Below, one piece after another: positions 27,000-35,856 of a DNA stretch of 64,000 bases (its first letter is position 1; every line of letters starts with the position of its first letter). The notes beneath the pieces were generated by a model. It made no database searches, was not told where the DNA came from, and worked only from the letters and a program-made list of their open reading frames with translations. The position numbers and the translations under genes were made by a program. Source of the stretch: Bacteroidota bacterium. Lineage in GTDB: Bacteria > Bacteroidota > Bacteroidia > Chitinophagales > Chitinophagaceae. The stretch covers positions 124,001-188,000 of the forward strand of contig JAFEAF010000019.1 in NCBI GenBank assembly GCA_018266555.1, in the 5' to 3' direction.

Positions 27000-28283
27000 A
27001 TGCAAGCTGTAAAAAGAAATCAACTTTTCGTGGCCAGTTGCCTGGCGCTTTTAGTCACATCCCTTTCGTTTGGAATACGGGCAGGTATTCTGGATCGCCT
27101 CGGTATTCAGTTTGGATTGGATAAAGCGGAATTAAGTACCATTACAGCAACTGCATTTTGGGGGTTTCCATTAGCAGTAGTCATCGGCGGCATGGTAGTG
27201 GATATTATCGGGATGAAACGACTGTTGATGCTGGCTTTCATTTTTCACATAATAGGAATTCTACTTACTATTTTTGCCGGTCAGTTTGCTAATCCCTTCT
27301 GGGCATTGTTTATTTCCACTCTTTGTATCGGAATAGCAAATGGTACTGTTGAAGCAGCCTGCAATCCTTTAGTGACAACTTTATTTCCTGATAATAAAAC
27401 AACCAAACTAAGCCATTTTCATTTATGGTTTCCGGGAGGAATTGTTATAGGGACACTCATTGTTTATTTTTTTGATCAAGCTTCTCTTGGCTGGCAAATA
27501 CAGGTAGCCATGATGATAATACCTGCAATCCTGTACGGATTTTTATTTGCACGCCAAAATTTTCCTGTCACGGAAAGAGTGGCCAGCGGCATTTCTACCG
27601 CTGAAATGTATCGATCTCTTTTGAATCCGCTTTTCTTTTTTATGTTTATCTGCATGTTTGGTACTGCCATTACAGAATTATTTACAGGGCAATGGATGGG
27701 TGTATTATTAAATAATGTATCAAGCAATGCAATCCTGTTAATAACGATATATACCGCAGTGATGGCGGTGGGAAGAGGTTTGGCCGGGCCTGTAGTTCAT
27801 CGCCTCGCTCCTCATGGTGTATTATTAGCATCTGCTGTTTTCTCAGCACTTGGTTTATATATTTTAGGCCATTCCACAGGCAATATGATTTTTATTGGTG
27901 CCCTGGTTTTCGGTATAGGTGTTTGCTATTTCTGGCCTACAATGCTTGGTTTTGTCTCCGAAAATTTGCCAAAAACCGGTGCTGTTGGTATCAATCTGAT
28001 GGGAGGAGCCGGCATGTTTGCTGTTTCAGTTTATATGATGTTCATGGGTGGGGTGTATGACAATAAAATTCTTAAACATTTGCCTCCCGGTGCTGATTTG
28101 AAATTATATAACTCTGTGGATGCAACAGATAAAATGAAACAGGCATTGTCTGAAGCCAATAAAGCAGCAGGCCCAGAAATCATCAATACCACGCTAATCA
28201 TTCCGCTAATCCTTATTGTTGCCTTCGCCGGATTATATTTATACATGAGAGGAAGGAAGAAAATAGTTTTACAAAAGTCTTAA
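27000..28283 (+). CDS. MFS transporter, probable sugar importer
   Basis: 427 residues from the ATG at 27000 (upstream in-frame codons overlap the divergent promoter region and lack coding character). Twelve hydrophobic segments are visible, with a large loop before helix 7, and the N-terminal half holds FGIRAGILDRLGIQFGLDKAELSTI, as in MFS proteins found with Gfo/Idh and sugar isomerase genes. First gene of the plus operon. The substrate is inferred to be the sugar or keto-sugar handled by the surrounding enzymes. Confidence 0.85.
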   Translation: MQAVKRNQLFVASCLALLVTSLSFGIRAGILDRLGIQFGLDKAELSTITATAFWGFPLAVVIGGMVVDIIGMKRLLMLAFIFHIIGILLTIFAGQFANPFWALFISTLCIGIANGTVEAACNPLVTTLFPDNKTTKLSHFHLWFPGGIVIGTLIVYFFDQASLGWQIQVAMMIIPAILYGFLFARQNFPVTERVASGISTAEMYRSLLNPLFFFMFICMFGTAITELFTGQWMGVLLNNVSSNAILLITIYTAVMAVGRGLAGPVVHRLAPHGVLLASAVFSALGLYILGHSTGNMIFIGALVFGIGVCYFWPTMLGFVSENLPKTGAVGINLMGGAGMFAVSVYMMFMGGVYDNKILKHLPPGADLKLYNSVDATDKMKQALSEANKAAGPEIINTTLIIPLILIVAFAGLYLYMRGRKKIVLQKS

Positions 28284-28318
28284 ATCAAACAGAAGTTGTA
28301 AATTGAGAAGCATCTAAA

Positions 28319-29215
28319 ATGAAAGAAATTTTTTCTAGAAGAAAGGCATTAAAACAAATGGCAATGGGTACTGTAGCTATGGGTGCTGCCGGTACACTAA
28401 CCTCCATTGCTGACAATAAAAATGAATCTTATCATAAACTCAAAGGGAATATTCATCATTCTGTTTGTCAATGGACGTTCGACTTTTTGCCTCTGGATGT
28501 GTTATGCCAAATCGTAAAAAAAATCGGTTTCGGCGCTATTGATCTTATTGCGCCGAAAGACTGGAGCACTCTTCAGAAATATGATATTTATTGTTCCATG
28601 TGCTATACCAGTGGCAAAGTGAGTCTGACAAATGGATTTAATGATAAAAAAAATCATGATCAATTAATTAAAGATTATCTTGAAGTAATTCCTTTCATAA
28701 AAGAAAACGGATACAAGAACCTGATTTGTTTTAGCGGTAGCCGCAGGGGTATGGACGATGAAACAGGGCTAAAGAATTGTGAAGAAGGCCTGAAAAAAAT
28801 TTTACTATTAGCAGAAAAAAATAATGTGAACCTGCACATGGAACTGCTGAACAGCAAAGTGGATCATAAAGATTATATGTGTGATAAAACTGCATGGGGT
28901 GTAGAATTGGTAAACCGTATCGGTTCTCCGAATTTTAAGTTACTGTATGATATTTATCATATGCAGATTGATGAAGGAGATGTAATAAGAACAATTACAG
29001 AAAATCACCAGTATATCGGGCATTATCATACCGGCGGAGTGCCCGGCAGGCATATCATTGACGAAACACAGGAATTATATTATCCTGCCATTATGAAAGC
29101 AATCCTGGAAACAGGATTCCAGGGGCATGTAGCACAGGAATTTGTCCCTACCGGTAAAACAAACGAAGAAAAAATTGCACAATTGAAAAAGGCGGTAAGT
29201 ATTTGTGATATTTAA
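28319..29215 (+). CDS. Tat-exported TIM-barrel, hydroxypyruvate-isomerase-like
   Basis: 298 residues. The N-terminus has a twin-arginine signal (SRRKALKQMAMGTVAMGAAG). The barrel of PF01261 type resembles hydroxypyruvate isomerase: metal or substrate residues in HMELLNSK, LLYDIYHMQIDEGD, GHYHTGGVPGRH and HVAQEFVP. Export by Tat implies folding, probably with metal bound, in the cytoplasm and function in the periplasm. It lies between the MFS transporter and the GMC dehydrogenase. Isomerase, epimerase or lyase action on a keto-sugar is inferred. Confidence 0.82.
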   Translation: MKEIFSRRKALKQMAMGTVAMGAAGTLTSIADNKNESYHKLKGNIHHSVCQWTFDFLPLDVLCQIVKKIGFGAIDLIAPKDWSTLQKYDIYCSMCYTSGKVSLTNGFNDKKNHDQLIKDYLEVIPFIKENGYKNLICFSGSRRGMDDETGLKNCEEGLKKILLLAEKNNVNLHMELLNSKVDHKDYMCDKTAWGVELVNRIGSPNFKLLYDIYHMQIDEGDVIRTITENHQYIGHYHTGGVPGRHIIDETQELYYPAIMKAILETGFQGHVAQEFVPTGKTNEEKIAQLKKAVSICDI

Positions 29216-29316
29216 CCGGGGAATTAAAAAGTTAAAAAGGTTTCCCGCCAATTAAAAATTCAAATACAAAAAAATACTGAAAAAAATCATAACCCACAAT
29301 CTCAATAATTTAACAC

Positions 29317-30996
29317 ATGCCACAAAATGTATATGATGCGATTGTTGTAGGATCGGGAATCAGCGGTGGGTGGGCTGCCAAGGAATTATGTGAAAAAGGA
29401 TTGAAAGTGCTGATGCTGGAAAGAGGACAAAATATCGAGCATATAAAAGATTACAAGGAAACCAATAAACCAGCATGGGAATATCCGCATCGGGGCAGGC
29501 GCACACAGAAATTGATAAGCGAGTATCCTGTTTTGCAAAGAGATTATCCCTTGAATGAAAGAAATACAGCCTGGTGGGCCAATGAAAAAGATTGCCCTTA
29601 TGTAGAAGTGAAACGATTTGATTGGTATCGTGGTTATCATGTGGGTGGACGTTCCCTGATGTGGGGCAGGCAAAGTTATCGTTGGAGCGATTTTGATTTT
29701 GAAGCCAATGCCAGGGATGGTATTGCTATTGACTGGCCTATCAGGTATAAAGAATTAGAACCCTGGTATGATCATGTAGAAACATTTGCCGGGATCAGCG
29801 GTTCCATTGAACATTTACCTCAATTACCCGATGGAAAATTTTTACCTCCGATGGAAATGAATTGTGTAGAAAAAGATGCAGCCGCAAAAATCAAAGAACA
29901 TTACAAAGAAAAACGAAATATGATTATTGGCAGAGTAGCTAATATTACCGTTCCACATAATGGAAGAACGAATTGTCAATACAGGAATATGTGTGATTTG
30001 GGATGCCCATTTGGCGGATATTTCAGTACACAATCTGCTACGCTTCCAGCTGCCCTGGCAACAAATAACCTTACACTACTTCCTTATTCCATTGTCAAGG
30101 AAATTATTTATGATAAAGACCAAAAAAAGGCAAAAGGAGTTCGGGTAATCCATGCTGAAACGAACCAGGATACTGAATATTACAGCAAAATAATTTTTAT
30201 CTGTGCTTCCACATTTAATTCAACATGGATCTTGATGAATTCCGCAACTGATATCTGGCCGGATGGATTAGGTAGCAGTAGTGGTGAATTGGGACATAAT
30301 GTAATGGATCATCATTTTCGTTGTGGTGCATCCGGTTCTGTCGAAGGATATGAAGACAAGTATTATTATGGCCGCAGGCCAAACGGAGTATATATTCCCC
30401 GGTACAGAAATTTATTTGGTGAAAAAAGAGATTACATCCGTGGTTTTGGCTACCAGGGCGGTGCCAGCCGTAGTGGTTGGGGAAGAGAAGTTGCTGAGTT
30501 ATCAATCGGAGGAGATTTCAAAGATGCGCTTTGTGAACCCGGTGGCTGGAGTATCGGTATTACTGCTTTCGGAGAAATGCTGCCCTATCATGATAACAGG
30601 ATTTTTTTGGATAAAGACAAAAAGGATAAATGGGGATTGCCTGTTTTGGCTATGGATGTGGAGATCAAAGAAAATGAAATGAAGATGAGAAAAGATATGA
30701 TGAATGATGCAAAAGAAATGCTGGAAATAACCGGAGTAAAGGATGCAAAAATTTACGATAGTGGTTATTATCCCGGTATGGGTATTCATGAAATGGGAAC
30801 AGCCCGTATGGGAAATAATCCAAAAACTTCAGTGCTTAATGCTTATAACCAGGTGTGGGATTGTAAAAATGTATTTGTTTCTGATGGCTCCTGCATGGCT
30901 TCAACGGCATGTCAAAATCCATCTTTGACATATATGGCACTGACTGCAAGAGCTGCAGATTATGCCGTAAAAGAATTAAAGAAAAACAATTTATAA
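29317..30996 (+). CDS. GMC-family FAD dehydrogenase, probable glucoside 3-dehydrogenase large subunit
   Basis: 559 residues. FAD-binding VVGSGISGGWAAKELCEKG is at residues ~10-28, GGRSLMWGRQSYRW near 110 is the second FAD motif, and the C-terminus has MGIHEMGTARMG (active-site His) and CQNPSLTYMALTARAADYA (Asn). NCQYRNMCDLGCPFGG around 217-230 is a cysteine cluster like the iron-sulfur ligand region of FAD-dependent gluconate/glucose dehydrogenases. There is no own signal peptide; export would be as a complex with the following Tat-dependent subunit. Oxidation at sugar C3 is inferred from the operon. Confidence 0.88.
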   Translation: MPQNVYDAIVVGSGISGGWAAKELCEKGLKVLMLERGQNIEHIKDYKETNKPAWEYPHRGRRTQKLISEYPVLQRDYPLNERNTAWWANEKDCPYVEVKRFDWYRGYHVGGRSLMWGRQSYRWSDFDFEANARDGIAIDWPIRYKELEPWYDHVETFAGISGSIEHLPQLPDGKFLPPMEMNCVEKDAAAKIKEHYKEKRNMIIGRVANITVPHNGRTNCQYRNMCDLGCPFGGYFSTQSATLPAALATNNLTLLPYSIVKEIIYDKDQKKAKGVRVIHAETNQDTEYYSKIIFICASTFNSTWILMNSATDIWPDGLGSSSGELGHNVMDHHFRCGASGSVEGYEDKYYYGRRPNGVYIPRYRNLFGEKRDYIRGFGYQGGASRSGWGREVAELSIGGDFKDALCEPGGWSIGITAFGEMLPYHDNRIFLDKDKKDKWGLPVLAMDVEIKENEMKMRKDMMNDAKEMLEITGVKDAKIYDSGYYPGMGIHEMGTARMGNNPKTSVLNAYNQVWDCKNVFVSDGSCMASTACQNPSLTYMALTARAADYAVKELKKNNL

Positions 30997-31005
30997 AGCG
31001 GACAT

Positions 31006-31650
31006 ATGAACAGACGTGAGCTATTAAAAATGATTGCCATGGTGACTGGCGGTGCTGTGATTGGAAGTGAGTTTTTGCTGGATGGCTGTCAAAACCCATC
31101 TGCCACTATGCCGGCTGGATTTACTGCTGATGAAATTGCTTTTTTAAATGAAGTAGCAGAAACTATTTTACCGGCTACACAAACACCCGGGGCAAAAGCA
31201 GCAAATGTCGGACAGTTTATGGCCATAGCAGTTAATGATTGTTATACTGACAATGATCAAAAAATATTTCATACCGGAATGCAAAAACTCAAGGATGCCT
31301 GTCAAAAAAAATACCATACCACATTCATGAAAGCTTCTCCTGAACAGAAAAAAGAATTATTAATTTTCCTGGACAAAGTAGCCATCGAATACCAGAAAAT
31401 GAAAAACGATTTTGATCGGGTACAGGATGAAAAAGAAAAAGAAGAAAAAACAAAAGGAAATAATTCTTATATAAAAGAACAAATCCCCTCCTATTATTTC
31501 ACCATGATGAAACAATTGACCCTCTGGGGATTCTTTACCTCCAAAGAAGGTATGACGCAAGCACTGAAATATATTCCGGTACCGGGACGCTATAACGGTT
31601 GTATGGATTACCAAAAGGGGGATAAAATAATGGTAGGATTGACTGGATAA
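31006..31650 (+). CDS. Gluconate 2-dehydrogenase subunit 3 family, Tat lipoprotein
   Basis: 214 residues. The N-terminus MNRRELLKMIAMVTGG is a twin-arginine signal ending at LLDGC, a lipobox, so the mature protein should be a lipid-anchored periplasmic subunit. FTADEIAFLNEVAETILPATQTPGA is the family hallmark. It starts nine bases after the GMC gene and is expected to bind it, carry it through Tat and stabilise it. A Lys/Glu-rich insertion near residues 125-150 is unusual. Confidence 0.9.
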   Translation: MNRRELLKMIAMVTGGAVIGSEFLLDGCQNPSATMPAGFTADEIAFLNEVAETILPATQTPGAKAANVGQFMAIAVNDCYTDNDQKIFHTGMQKLKDACQKKYHTTFMKASPEQKKELLIFLDKVAIEYQKMKNDFDRVQDEKEKEEKTKGNNSYIKEQIPSYYFTMMKQLTLWGFFTSKEGMTQALKYIPVPGRYNGCMDYQKGDKIMVGLTG

Positions 31651-31684
31651 AATAATTTTAAACCCATAATTGAAAAGTATAAAT

Positions 31685-32551
31685 ATGAATTATAAACGCA
31701 GGGATTTTTTGAAACTGGCAGGGGGGCTTGCCATTACCGGCTTAGCCGGAAAAGAAATACTGTCATCTTTTAAAAATGAGGAAGGAAATTTTAAAAAATT
31801 CGGGTTGCAACTTTATACCTTGCGGGATGACTTGAAAAAAGGCCATCCCCGGGAAATTTTGAAATTAATTGCAGCCGCAGGATATAAACAAATCGAAAGT
31901 TATGAAGGCCCCGATGGAATATTCTGGGGCATGAGCCCATTCGAATTTAAATCGTTGGTGGATGAGTTGGGGATGAAAGCTATTTCCAGTCATTGTGATA
32001 TCAATAAAAATTTTGAAGAAAAAGCAGAACAGGCTTCATCCATCGGCATGAAATACCTGATTTGCCCCTCCATTGACACACAAAAATCGGCGGACGAGTA
32101 TAAAAAATTTGCAGAACAATTTAACAAATGTGGCTCCATCTGTAAAAAAGCAGGGATTCGTTTTGCATATCATAATCATGACCATGATTTTAAAATTATA
32201 GACGGGCAGGTGGTGCAGGATATCTATATGGAAAATACAGACCCGGCGCTAGTAGATTTTGAAATGGATATTTACTGGGTAGTCACAGCTCAGAATGATC
32301 CGGTTGAGTGGTTGAAAAAATATTCAAATCGTTTCAGGCTATGCCATATAAAAGACAGAACTAAAGGAGCTACCGAAAGAGATGCTTCTTGTATATTGGG
32401 TGAAGGAAGTATTGATTATTCAAAGATTTTAAAAGTAGCAAAGGAAAACGGCATGAAATATTATATTGTTGAACAGGAGTTGTATAATAAAACGACACCA
32501 TTAAAAGCCATGGTAGCTGATGCCAGGTATATGAAGAACCTCAGGTTCTGA
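31685..32551 (+). CDS. Second Tat-exported TIM-barrel isomerase/epimerase
   Basis: 288 residues from the ATG at 31685. Tat signal NYKRRDFLKLAGGLAITGLAG. The PF01261 barrel shows LQLYTLRDDLKK, SSHCDINK, FAYHNHDHDF, VDFEMDIYWVV, CHIKDR and YIVEQELY, the usual metal-ligand pattern of exported sugar-phosphate-isomerase-like proteins of Bacteroidota. Such proteins commonly accompany DUF1080 and Gfo/Idh genes. Distinct from the other two barrels in this cluster, so three different steps or substrates may be served. Confidence 0.85.
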   Translation: MNYKRRDFLKLAGGLAITGLAGKEILSSFKNEEGNFKKFGLQLYTLRDDLKKGHPREILKLIAAAGYKQIESYEGPDGIFWGMSPFEFKSLVDELGMKAISSHCDINKNFEEKAEQASSIGMKYLICPSIDTQKSADEYKKFAEQFNKCGSICKKAGIRFAYHNHDHDFKIIDGQVVQDIYMENTDPALVDFEMDIYWVVTAQNDPVEWLKKYSNRFRLCHIKDRTKGATERDASCILGEGSIDYSKILKVAKENGMKYYIVEQELYNKTTPLKAMVADARYMKNLRF

Positions 32552-32567
32552 ATAACAACATTTTTTT

Positions 32568-33068
32568 ATGAACTCTTCTGAATTAAAAAATCTCCAGGCT
32601 CCCCTGAAGGAAAAATATAAACTGAAACCTGAATCTGCTTTGATTACATTAATGGCACAGGGAAAAATCGGTGAAGGAATTTCATGCAAAGTTGAGACAG
32701 GCCGGGCATTGGTAGAAGCGGGTTTGCACCCGGCCACCGGCGGTACGGGAATGTTAGCCTGTTCGGGTGATCTGTTGCTTGAAGCATTGGTAGCTTGTGC
32801 TGGAGTTACCATCAGCGCAGTTGCCACCGCAATTGGAGTGGATATTCAAAATGGTATAGTGCGAGCAGAAGGTGACCTCGATTTCCGGGGTACATTGGGG
32901 GTTTCAAAAGAAGTTTCTGTTGGGTTCAAAAAAATTCGATTACATTTTCAATTCTATTCATTTGCTACTAAGGAACAATTAGAAAGTTTATCAAAACTCA
33001 CGGAAAGATATTGTGTCGTGTATCAAACGCTTTGCAATGGTGTGAAAGTGGAAACATTTTATAATTGA
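32568..33068 (+). CDS. OsmC-family protein
   Basis: 166 residues. Two conserved cysteine contexts, GDLLLEALVACAGVTISAVA (residues ~65-84) and TERYCVVYQTL near the C-terminus, fit the OsmC/Ohr thiol peroxidase fold. It begins 16 bases after the TIM-barrel gene and so probably ends the plus operon. It may protect against peroxides, or have been recruited by position only. The stop is 11 bases from the convergent glycosyltransferase. Confidence 0.85.
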   Translation: MNSSELKNLQAPLKEKYKLKPESALITLMAQGKIGEGISCKVETGRALVEAGLHPATGGTGMLACSGDLLLEALVACAGVTISAVATAIGVDIQNGIVRAEGDLDFRGTLGVSKEVSVGFKKIRLHFQFYSFATKEQLESLSKLTERYCVVYQTLCNGVKVETFYN

Positions 33069-33079
33069 CAAACAACACA

Positions 33080-33871
33080 TCATTTTGTCTGTGCCAAAAC
33101 GTTTTCAGAAGCTTCGGCAGAATCAGGCTCAGCATTTTTTACTCTTTTCCGATAATTTGTGAAAAGGCTGTGCCAGCGTAACTTCAATACACCTAAAATC
33201 CCTTCTTTCACAATTCCCTTATTCATTTTGGACATACCGGATGTCCGGTCCTGGAATAAGATGGGAACTTCCTTAATTTTAAAATGAAGTTTCCATGCTG
33301 CAAATTTCATTTCAATCTGGAAAGCATATCCAACAAAATGTATTTCGTCAAGATTGATAGTATCTAATACTTCTTTTCTATAGCACATAAAACCAGCTGT
33401 TGGATCTTTCACCGGCATCCAAGTAATGAGCCGGGTATAAATGGAAGCGCCCCTCGATAAAAGGATGCGATTGTGTGGCCAATTGACAAAACCTCCACCT
33501 TTAGTATAGCGGGAACCCACTGCAAGGTCAGCCCCTTCATTTTTACAGGCATTATAAAGCCGGGGCAAATCGTCAGGATTATGAGAAAAGTCTGCATCCA
33601 TTTCAAAAATGAAACGGTAATCTTTGGCAAGTGCCCATTTGAATCCATGAATATAAGCCGTGCCTAATCCCATTTTGCCTTTCCTTTCTTCAATGAATAA
33701 CCTGCCCTGAAATTTTAATTGCAAGTCTTTTACAATTTGTGCAGTACCATCAGGAGAGGCGTCATCAATAACCAAAACATGAAAATCATTGTTAAGCCCA
33801 AAAATGGCGTGTAGAATATTAACTATATTCTCTTTTTCATTGAATGTTGGTATAACGACTAGCTTTTCCAA
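33080..33871 (-). CDS. GT2 polyprenol-phosphate sugar transferase (DPM1-like)
   Basis: 263 residues of the GT2 family, dolichol-phosphate mannose synthase type. VIPTFNEKENI and VLVIDDASPDGTAQIV at the N-terminus, EMDADFSHNPDDLPRL (metal-binding DxD region) near residue 95, then GSRYTKGG and FQDRTSGMSKMNKGI. There is no C-terminal membrane domain, so the protein is soluble or peripheral. It moves a sugar from a nucleotide donor to a polyprenyl phosphate for envelope glycosylation. Confidence 0.88.
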   Translation of the reverse strand: MEKLVVIPTFNEKENIVNILHAIFGLNNDFHVLVIDDASPDGTAQIVKDLQLKFQGRLFIEERKGKMGLGTAYIHGFKWALAKDYRFIFEMDADFSHNPDDLPRLYNACKNEGADLAVGSRYTKGGGFVNWPHNRILLSRGASIYTRLITWMPVKDPTAGFMCYRKEVLDTINLDEIHFVGYAFQIEMKFAAWKLHFKIKEVPILFQDRTSGMSKMNKGIVKEGILGVLKLRWHSLFTNYRKRVKNAEPDSAEASENVLAQTK

Positions 33872-33957
33872 ACAAGAAACAAGTATTGCGAACTACTAAA
33901 TTACAACAATCAAAACAGTCGGGCTGTTAAACTTTCACATATCAGGTTTGAAAAAAA

Positions 33958-34725
33958 TTAAACCTTCTTCAGCATGGCCCTGGTGAATATTTCCGTAAGC
34001 TTTTGCTTGGTGTGTTGGGGAAAATCGCCCTTCATCATCCAATCATAATATTGGGGTTCAGCTTTCAGTACATCGGAAACAGGGCGGCCCTTGTATTTTC
34101 CGAAATTAAATACCTCTACCCCATTTTCAAAAATAAATCTGCGGGCAAAATCTACAATCTGCTCGTCCCCCATTGCTTTTAATATGGAATCAATCGTGTT
34201 TCCCAAAGAAGGGTAGCGTTCTAACTGTGCCAGCAGAATTTCATAAGTTGCTTCTGCGTCTATTGCAGCGCTATGCGCTCCTTCCAGTTTCTTATTGCAA
34301 TAAAATTTATATGCAGCACTCAAAGTCCGTTGCTCCATTTGATGAAAAATCTTCTGGGCATCAATCATTTTTCTTCCTTTCATGTCAAAGTCCACCTGAA
34401 CCCTCAGAAATTCTTCCATCAGTAAAGGGATGTCAAATCGGTTGGAATTATACCCGGCAATATCACAGCCGTCCAGCATTTGCTTCAATTCATTTGCTAT
34501 TTGCTTGAATGTTGGTGCATCTTTCACCATCTCATTGGTAATACCATGCACATCACTGGCAGCCGCCGGAATTTGCATTTCAGGATTAATGATTTTTCTT
34601 TTTACAGATTTTGTACCATCAGGAAGTATTTTAACAATAGCAATTTCTACAATCCTGTCGGTGCTAAGGTTAACACCGGTAGTTTCAAGATCAATAAATG
34701 CGATAGGTTTTGTCAGTTGTAACAT
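33958..34725 (-). CDS. DnaQ-like 3'-5' exonuclease
   Basis: 255 residues. DEDDh exonuclease motifs: FIDLETTGVN (residues ~10-19), YNSNRFDIPLL near 96 and HSAAIDAEATYEIL near 155. The C-terminal part with FNFGKYKGRPVSDVLKAEPQYYDWMMKGDF is a small extra domain found in many Bacteroidota DnaQ-like nucleases. It may proofread for DNA polymerase III or act in repair; the chromosomal epsilon subunit itself cannot be proven. Confidence 0.88.
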   Translation of the reverse strand: MLQLTKPIAFIDLETTGVNLSTDRIVEIAIVKILPDGTKSVKRKIINPEMQIPAAASDVHGITNEMVKDAPTFKQIANELKQMLDGCDIAGYNSNRFDIPLLMEEFLRVQVDFDMKGRKMIDAQKIFHQMEQRTLSAAYKFYCNKKLEGAHSAAIDAEATYEILLAQLERYPSLGNTIDSILKAMGDEQIVDFARRFIFENGVEVFNFGKYKGRPVSDVLKAEPQYYDWMMKGDFPQHTKQKLTEIFTRAMLKKV

Positions 34726-34918
34726 AGGAAATCAGTGATTACTCTTATATTTTAATTTTGAGGCAGTAAAGATAATAGTTTGTCCCGTTTTTAAACAAAA
34801 TTACTAGTGGGTTTTAGGTGTAACCTGAAATTTCTATCCGTGAAATAAGATATGATATACTTTGTTATTTGGATGCACACCGGCCAGTCCAATTTATACC
34901 TGTGATTTCTTAAGGATG

Positions 34919-34926
34919 TATATTTG
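34919..34926 (+). promoter_or_regulatory. Predicted -7 element of the 42-residue lipoprotein
   Basis: TATATTTG matches TAnnTTTG exactly, 59 bases before the ATG. No TTTG at the ideal -33 distance. Confidence 0.35.
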
Positions 34927-34985
34927 CAAAATATTATTTAAAATAAATCCCGTTCTTTCCCGTTTAAAATAAAATATCCACTTCA

Positions 34986-35114
34986 ATGAAAAGTAAAATT
35001 TATGCAATTATCCTGATTATTACTCTGGTAATCCTTTTCAGTTCCTGCTTTTCATCCCGTAACAGGTATGGTTGCCCTGCAAACCCACAATTCAGCGGCC
35101 GCTACCGGGGTTAA
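34986..35114 (+). CDS. Very small lipoprotein (42 residues)
   Basis: ATG at 34986, TAA ending at 35114. The peptide has a Lys-flanked hydrophobic helix and a clear lipobox LFSSC (Cys21), leaving a mature tail of 22 residues with CPANPQFSGRYRG at its end. Composition and lipobox make this a credible gene although it is too short for usual ORF calling. It sits alone between dnaQ-like and the response regulator. Function unknown. Confidence 0.7.
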   Translation: MKSKIYAIILIITLVILFSSCFSSRNRYGCPANPQFSGRYRG

Positions 35115-35207
35115 TCACTTCCGGATCTTTCGGTTTTATTTTATTACTAATTGAAAGGTCGCCTCGAAATAGATGCTAGGTGAGATTTTATGATGCCCTT
35201 TTTCTTA

Positions 35208-35837
35208 TCAGATAATCTTATTTTCAATTGCATACCGGACCAACTCTGCGTTAGTTTTCATATTCATTTTTTCTAAGATCCTGGAACGATACGTGCTGAT
35301 AGTAGTGCTGCTGAGAGACAGTTGTTCCGCAATTTCTGAAACAGATTTACCGGTAGCCAATAATTTGAAAACATCAAATTCACGGTCAGAGAGCAATTCA
35401 TGAAGAGGTTTGCCAAAATCAACAAGAAAAGATTCTGCAAGTTTTTCAGCTACACTCTGGGTTATATATCTTCTACCTGACAGGGCAGTCCTAATAGCTT
35501 TGGGCAGCTCCTCATGCACTGTTTCCTTTGCAAGATAGCCGGATGCACCTGCTTTCAATACCCTCAGCGCATACTGATCTTCGGGGTACATACTAAGTAT
35601 CAGCACCGGAAGTTTTAGGTTGGTTTGTTTGATTTGATTCAGGGCATCCAATCCGCTGCGGCCGGGCATATTCATATCACAAATCACAAGATCCCACTCA
35701 TCTTTCAAAATCTCTGTTAACAGGCTTTCTGCATTCCCTACCTCACCTATTTTAGCTGTAGGATATTCTTCTGTAATAAGTTGCTTTAATCCCTTCCGTA
35801 CGATGGCATGATCATCTGCAATGAGAACTCTGATCAT
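35208..35837 (-). CDS. LuxR/NarL-type response regulator
   Basis: 209 residues from the ATG at 35837. The receiver domain has VLIADDHAIVRKG and the phospho-acceptor in LVICDMNMPGRSG; the C-terminal HTH is LSDREFDVFKLLATGKSVSEIAEQLSLSSTTISTYRSRIL. Start is 19 bases after the histidine kinase stop, so the pair is co-transcribed and probably cognate. Confidence 0.92.
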   Translation of the reverse strand: MIRVLIADDHAIVRKGLKQLITEEYPTAKIGEVGNAESLLTEILKDEWDLVICDMNMPGRSGLDALNQIKQTNLKLPVLILSMYPEDQYALRVLKAGASGYLAKETVHEELPKAIRTALSGRRYITQSVAEKLAESFLVDFGKPLHELLSDREFDVFKLLATGKSVSEIAEQLSLSSTTISTYRSRILEKMNMKTNAELVRYAIENKII

Positions 35838-35856
35838 TTTATTTTTTAATTTAATA

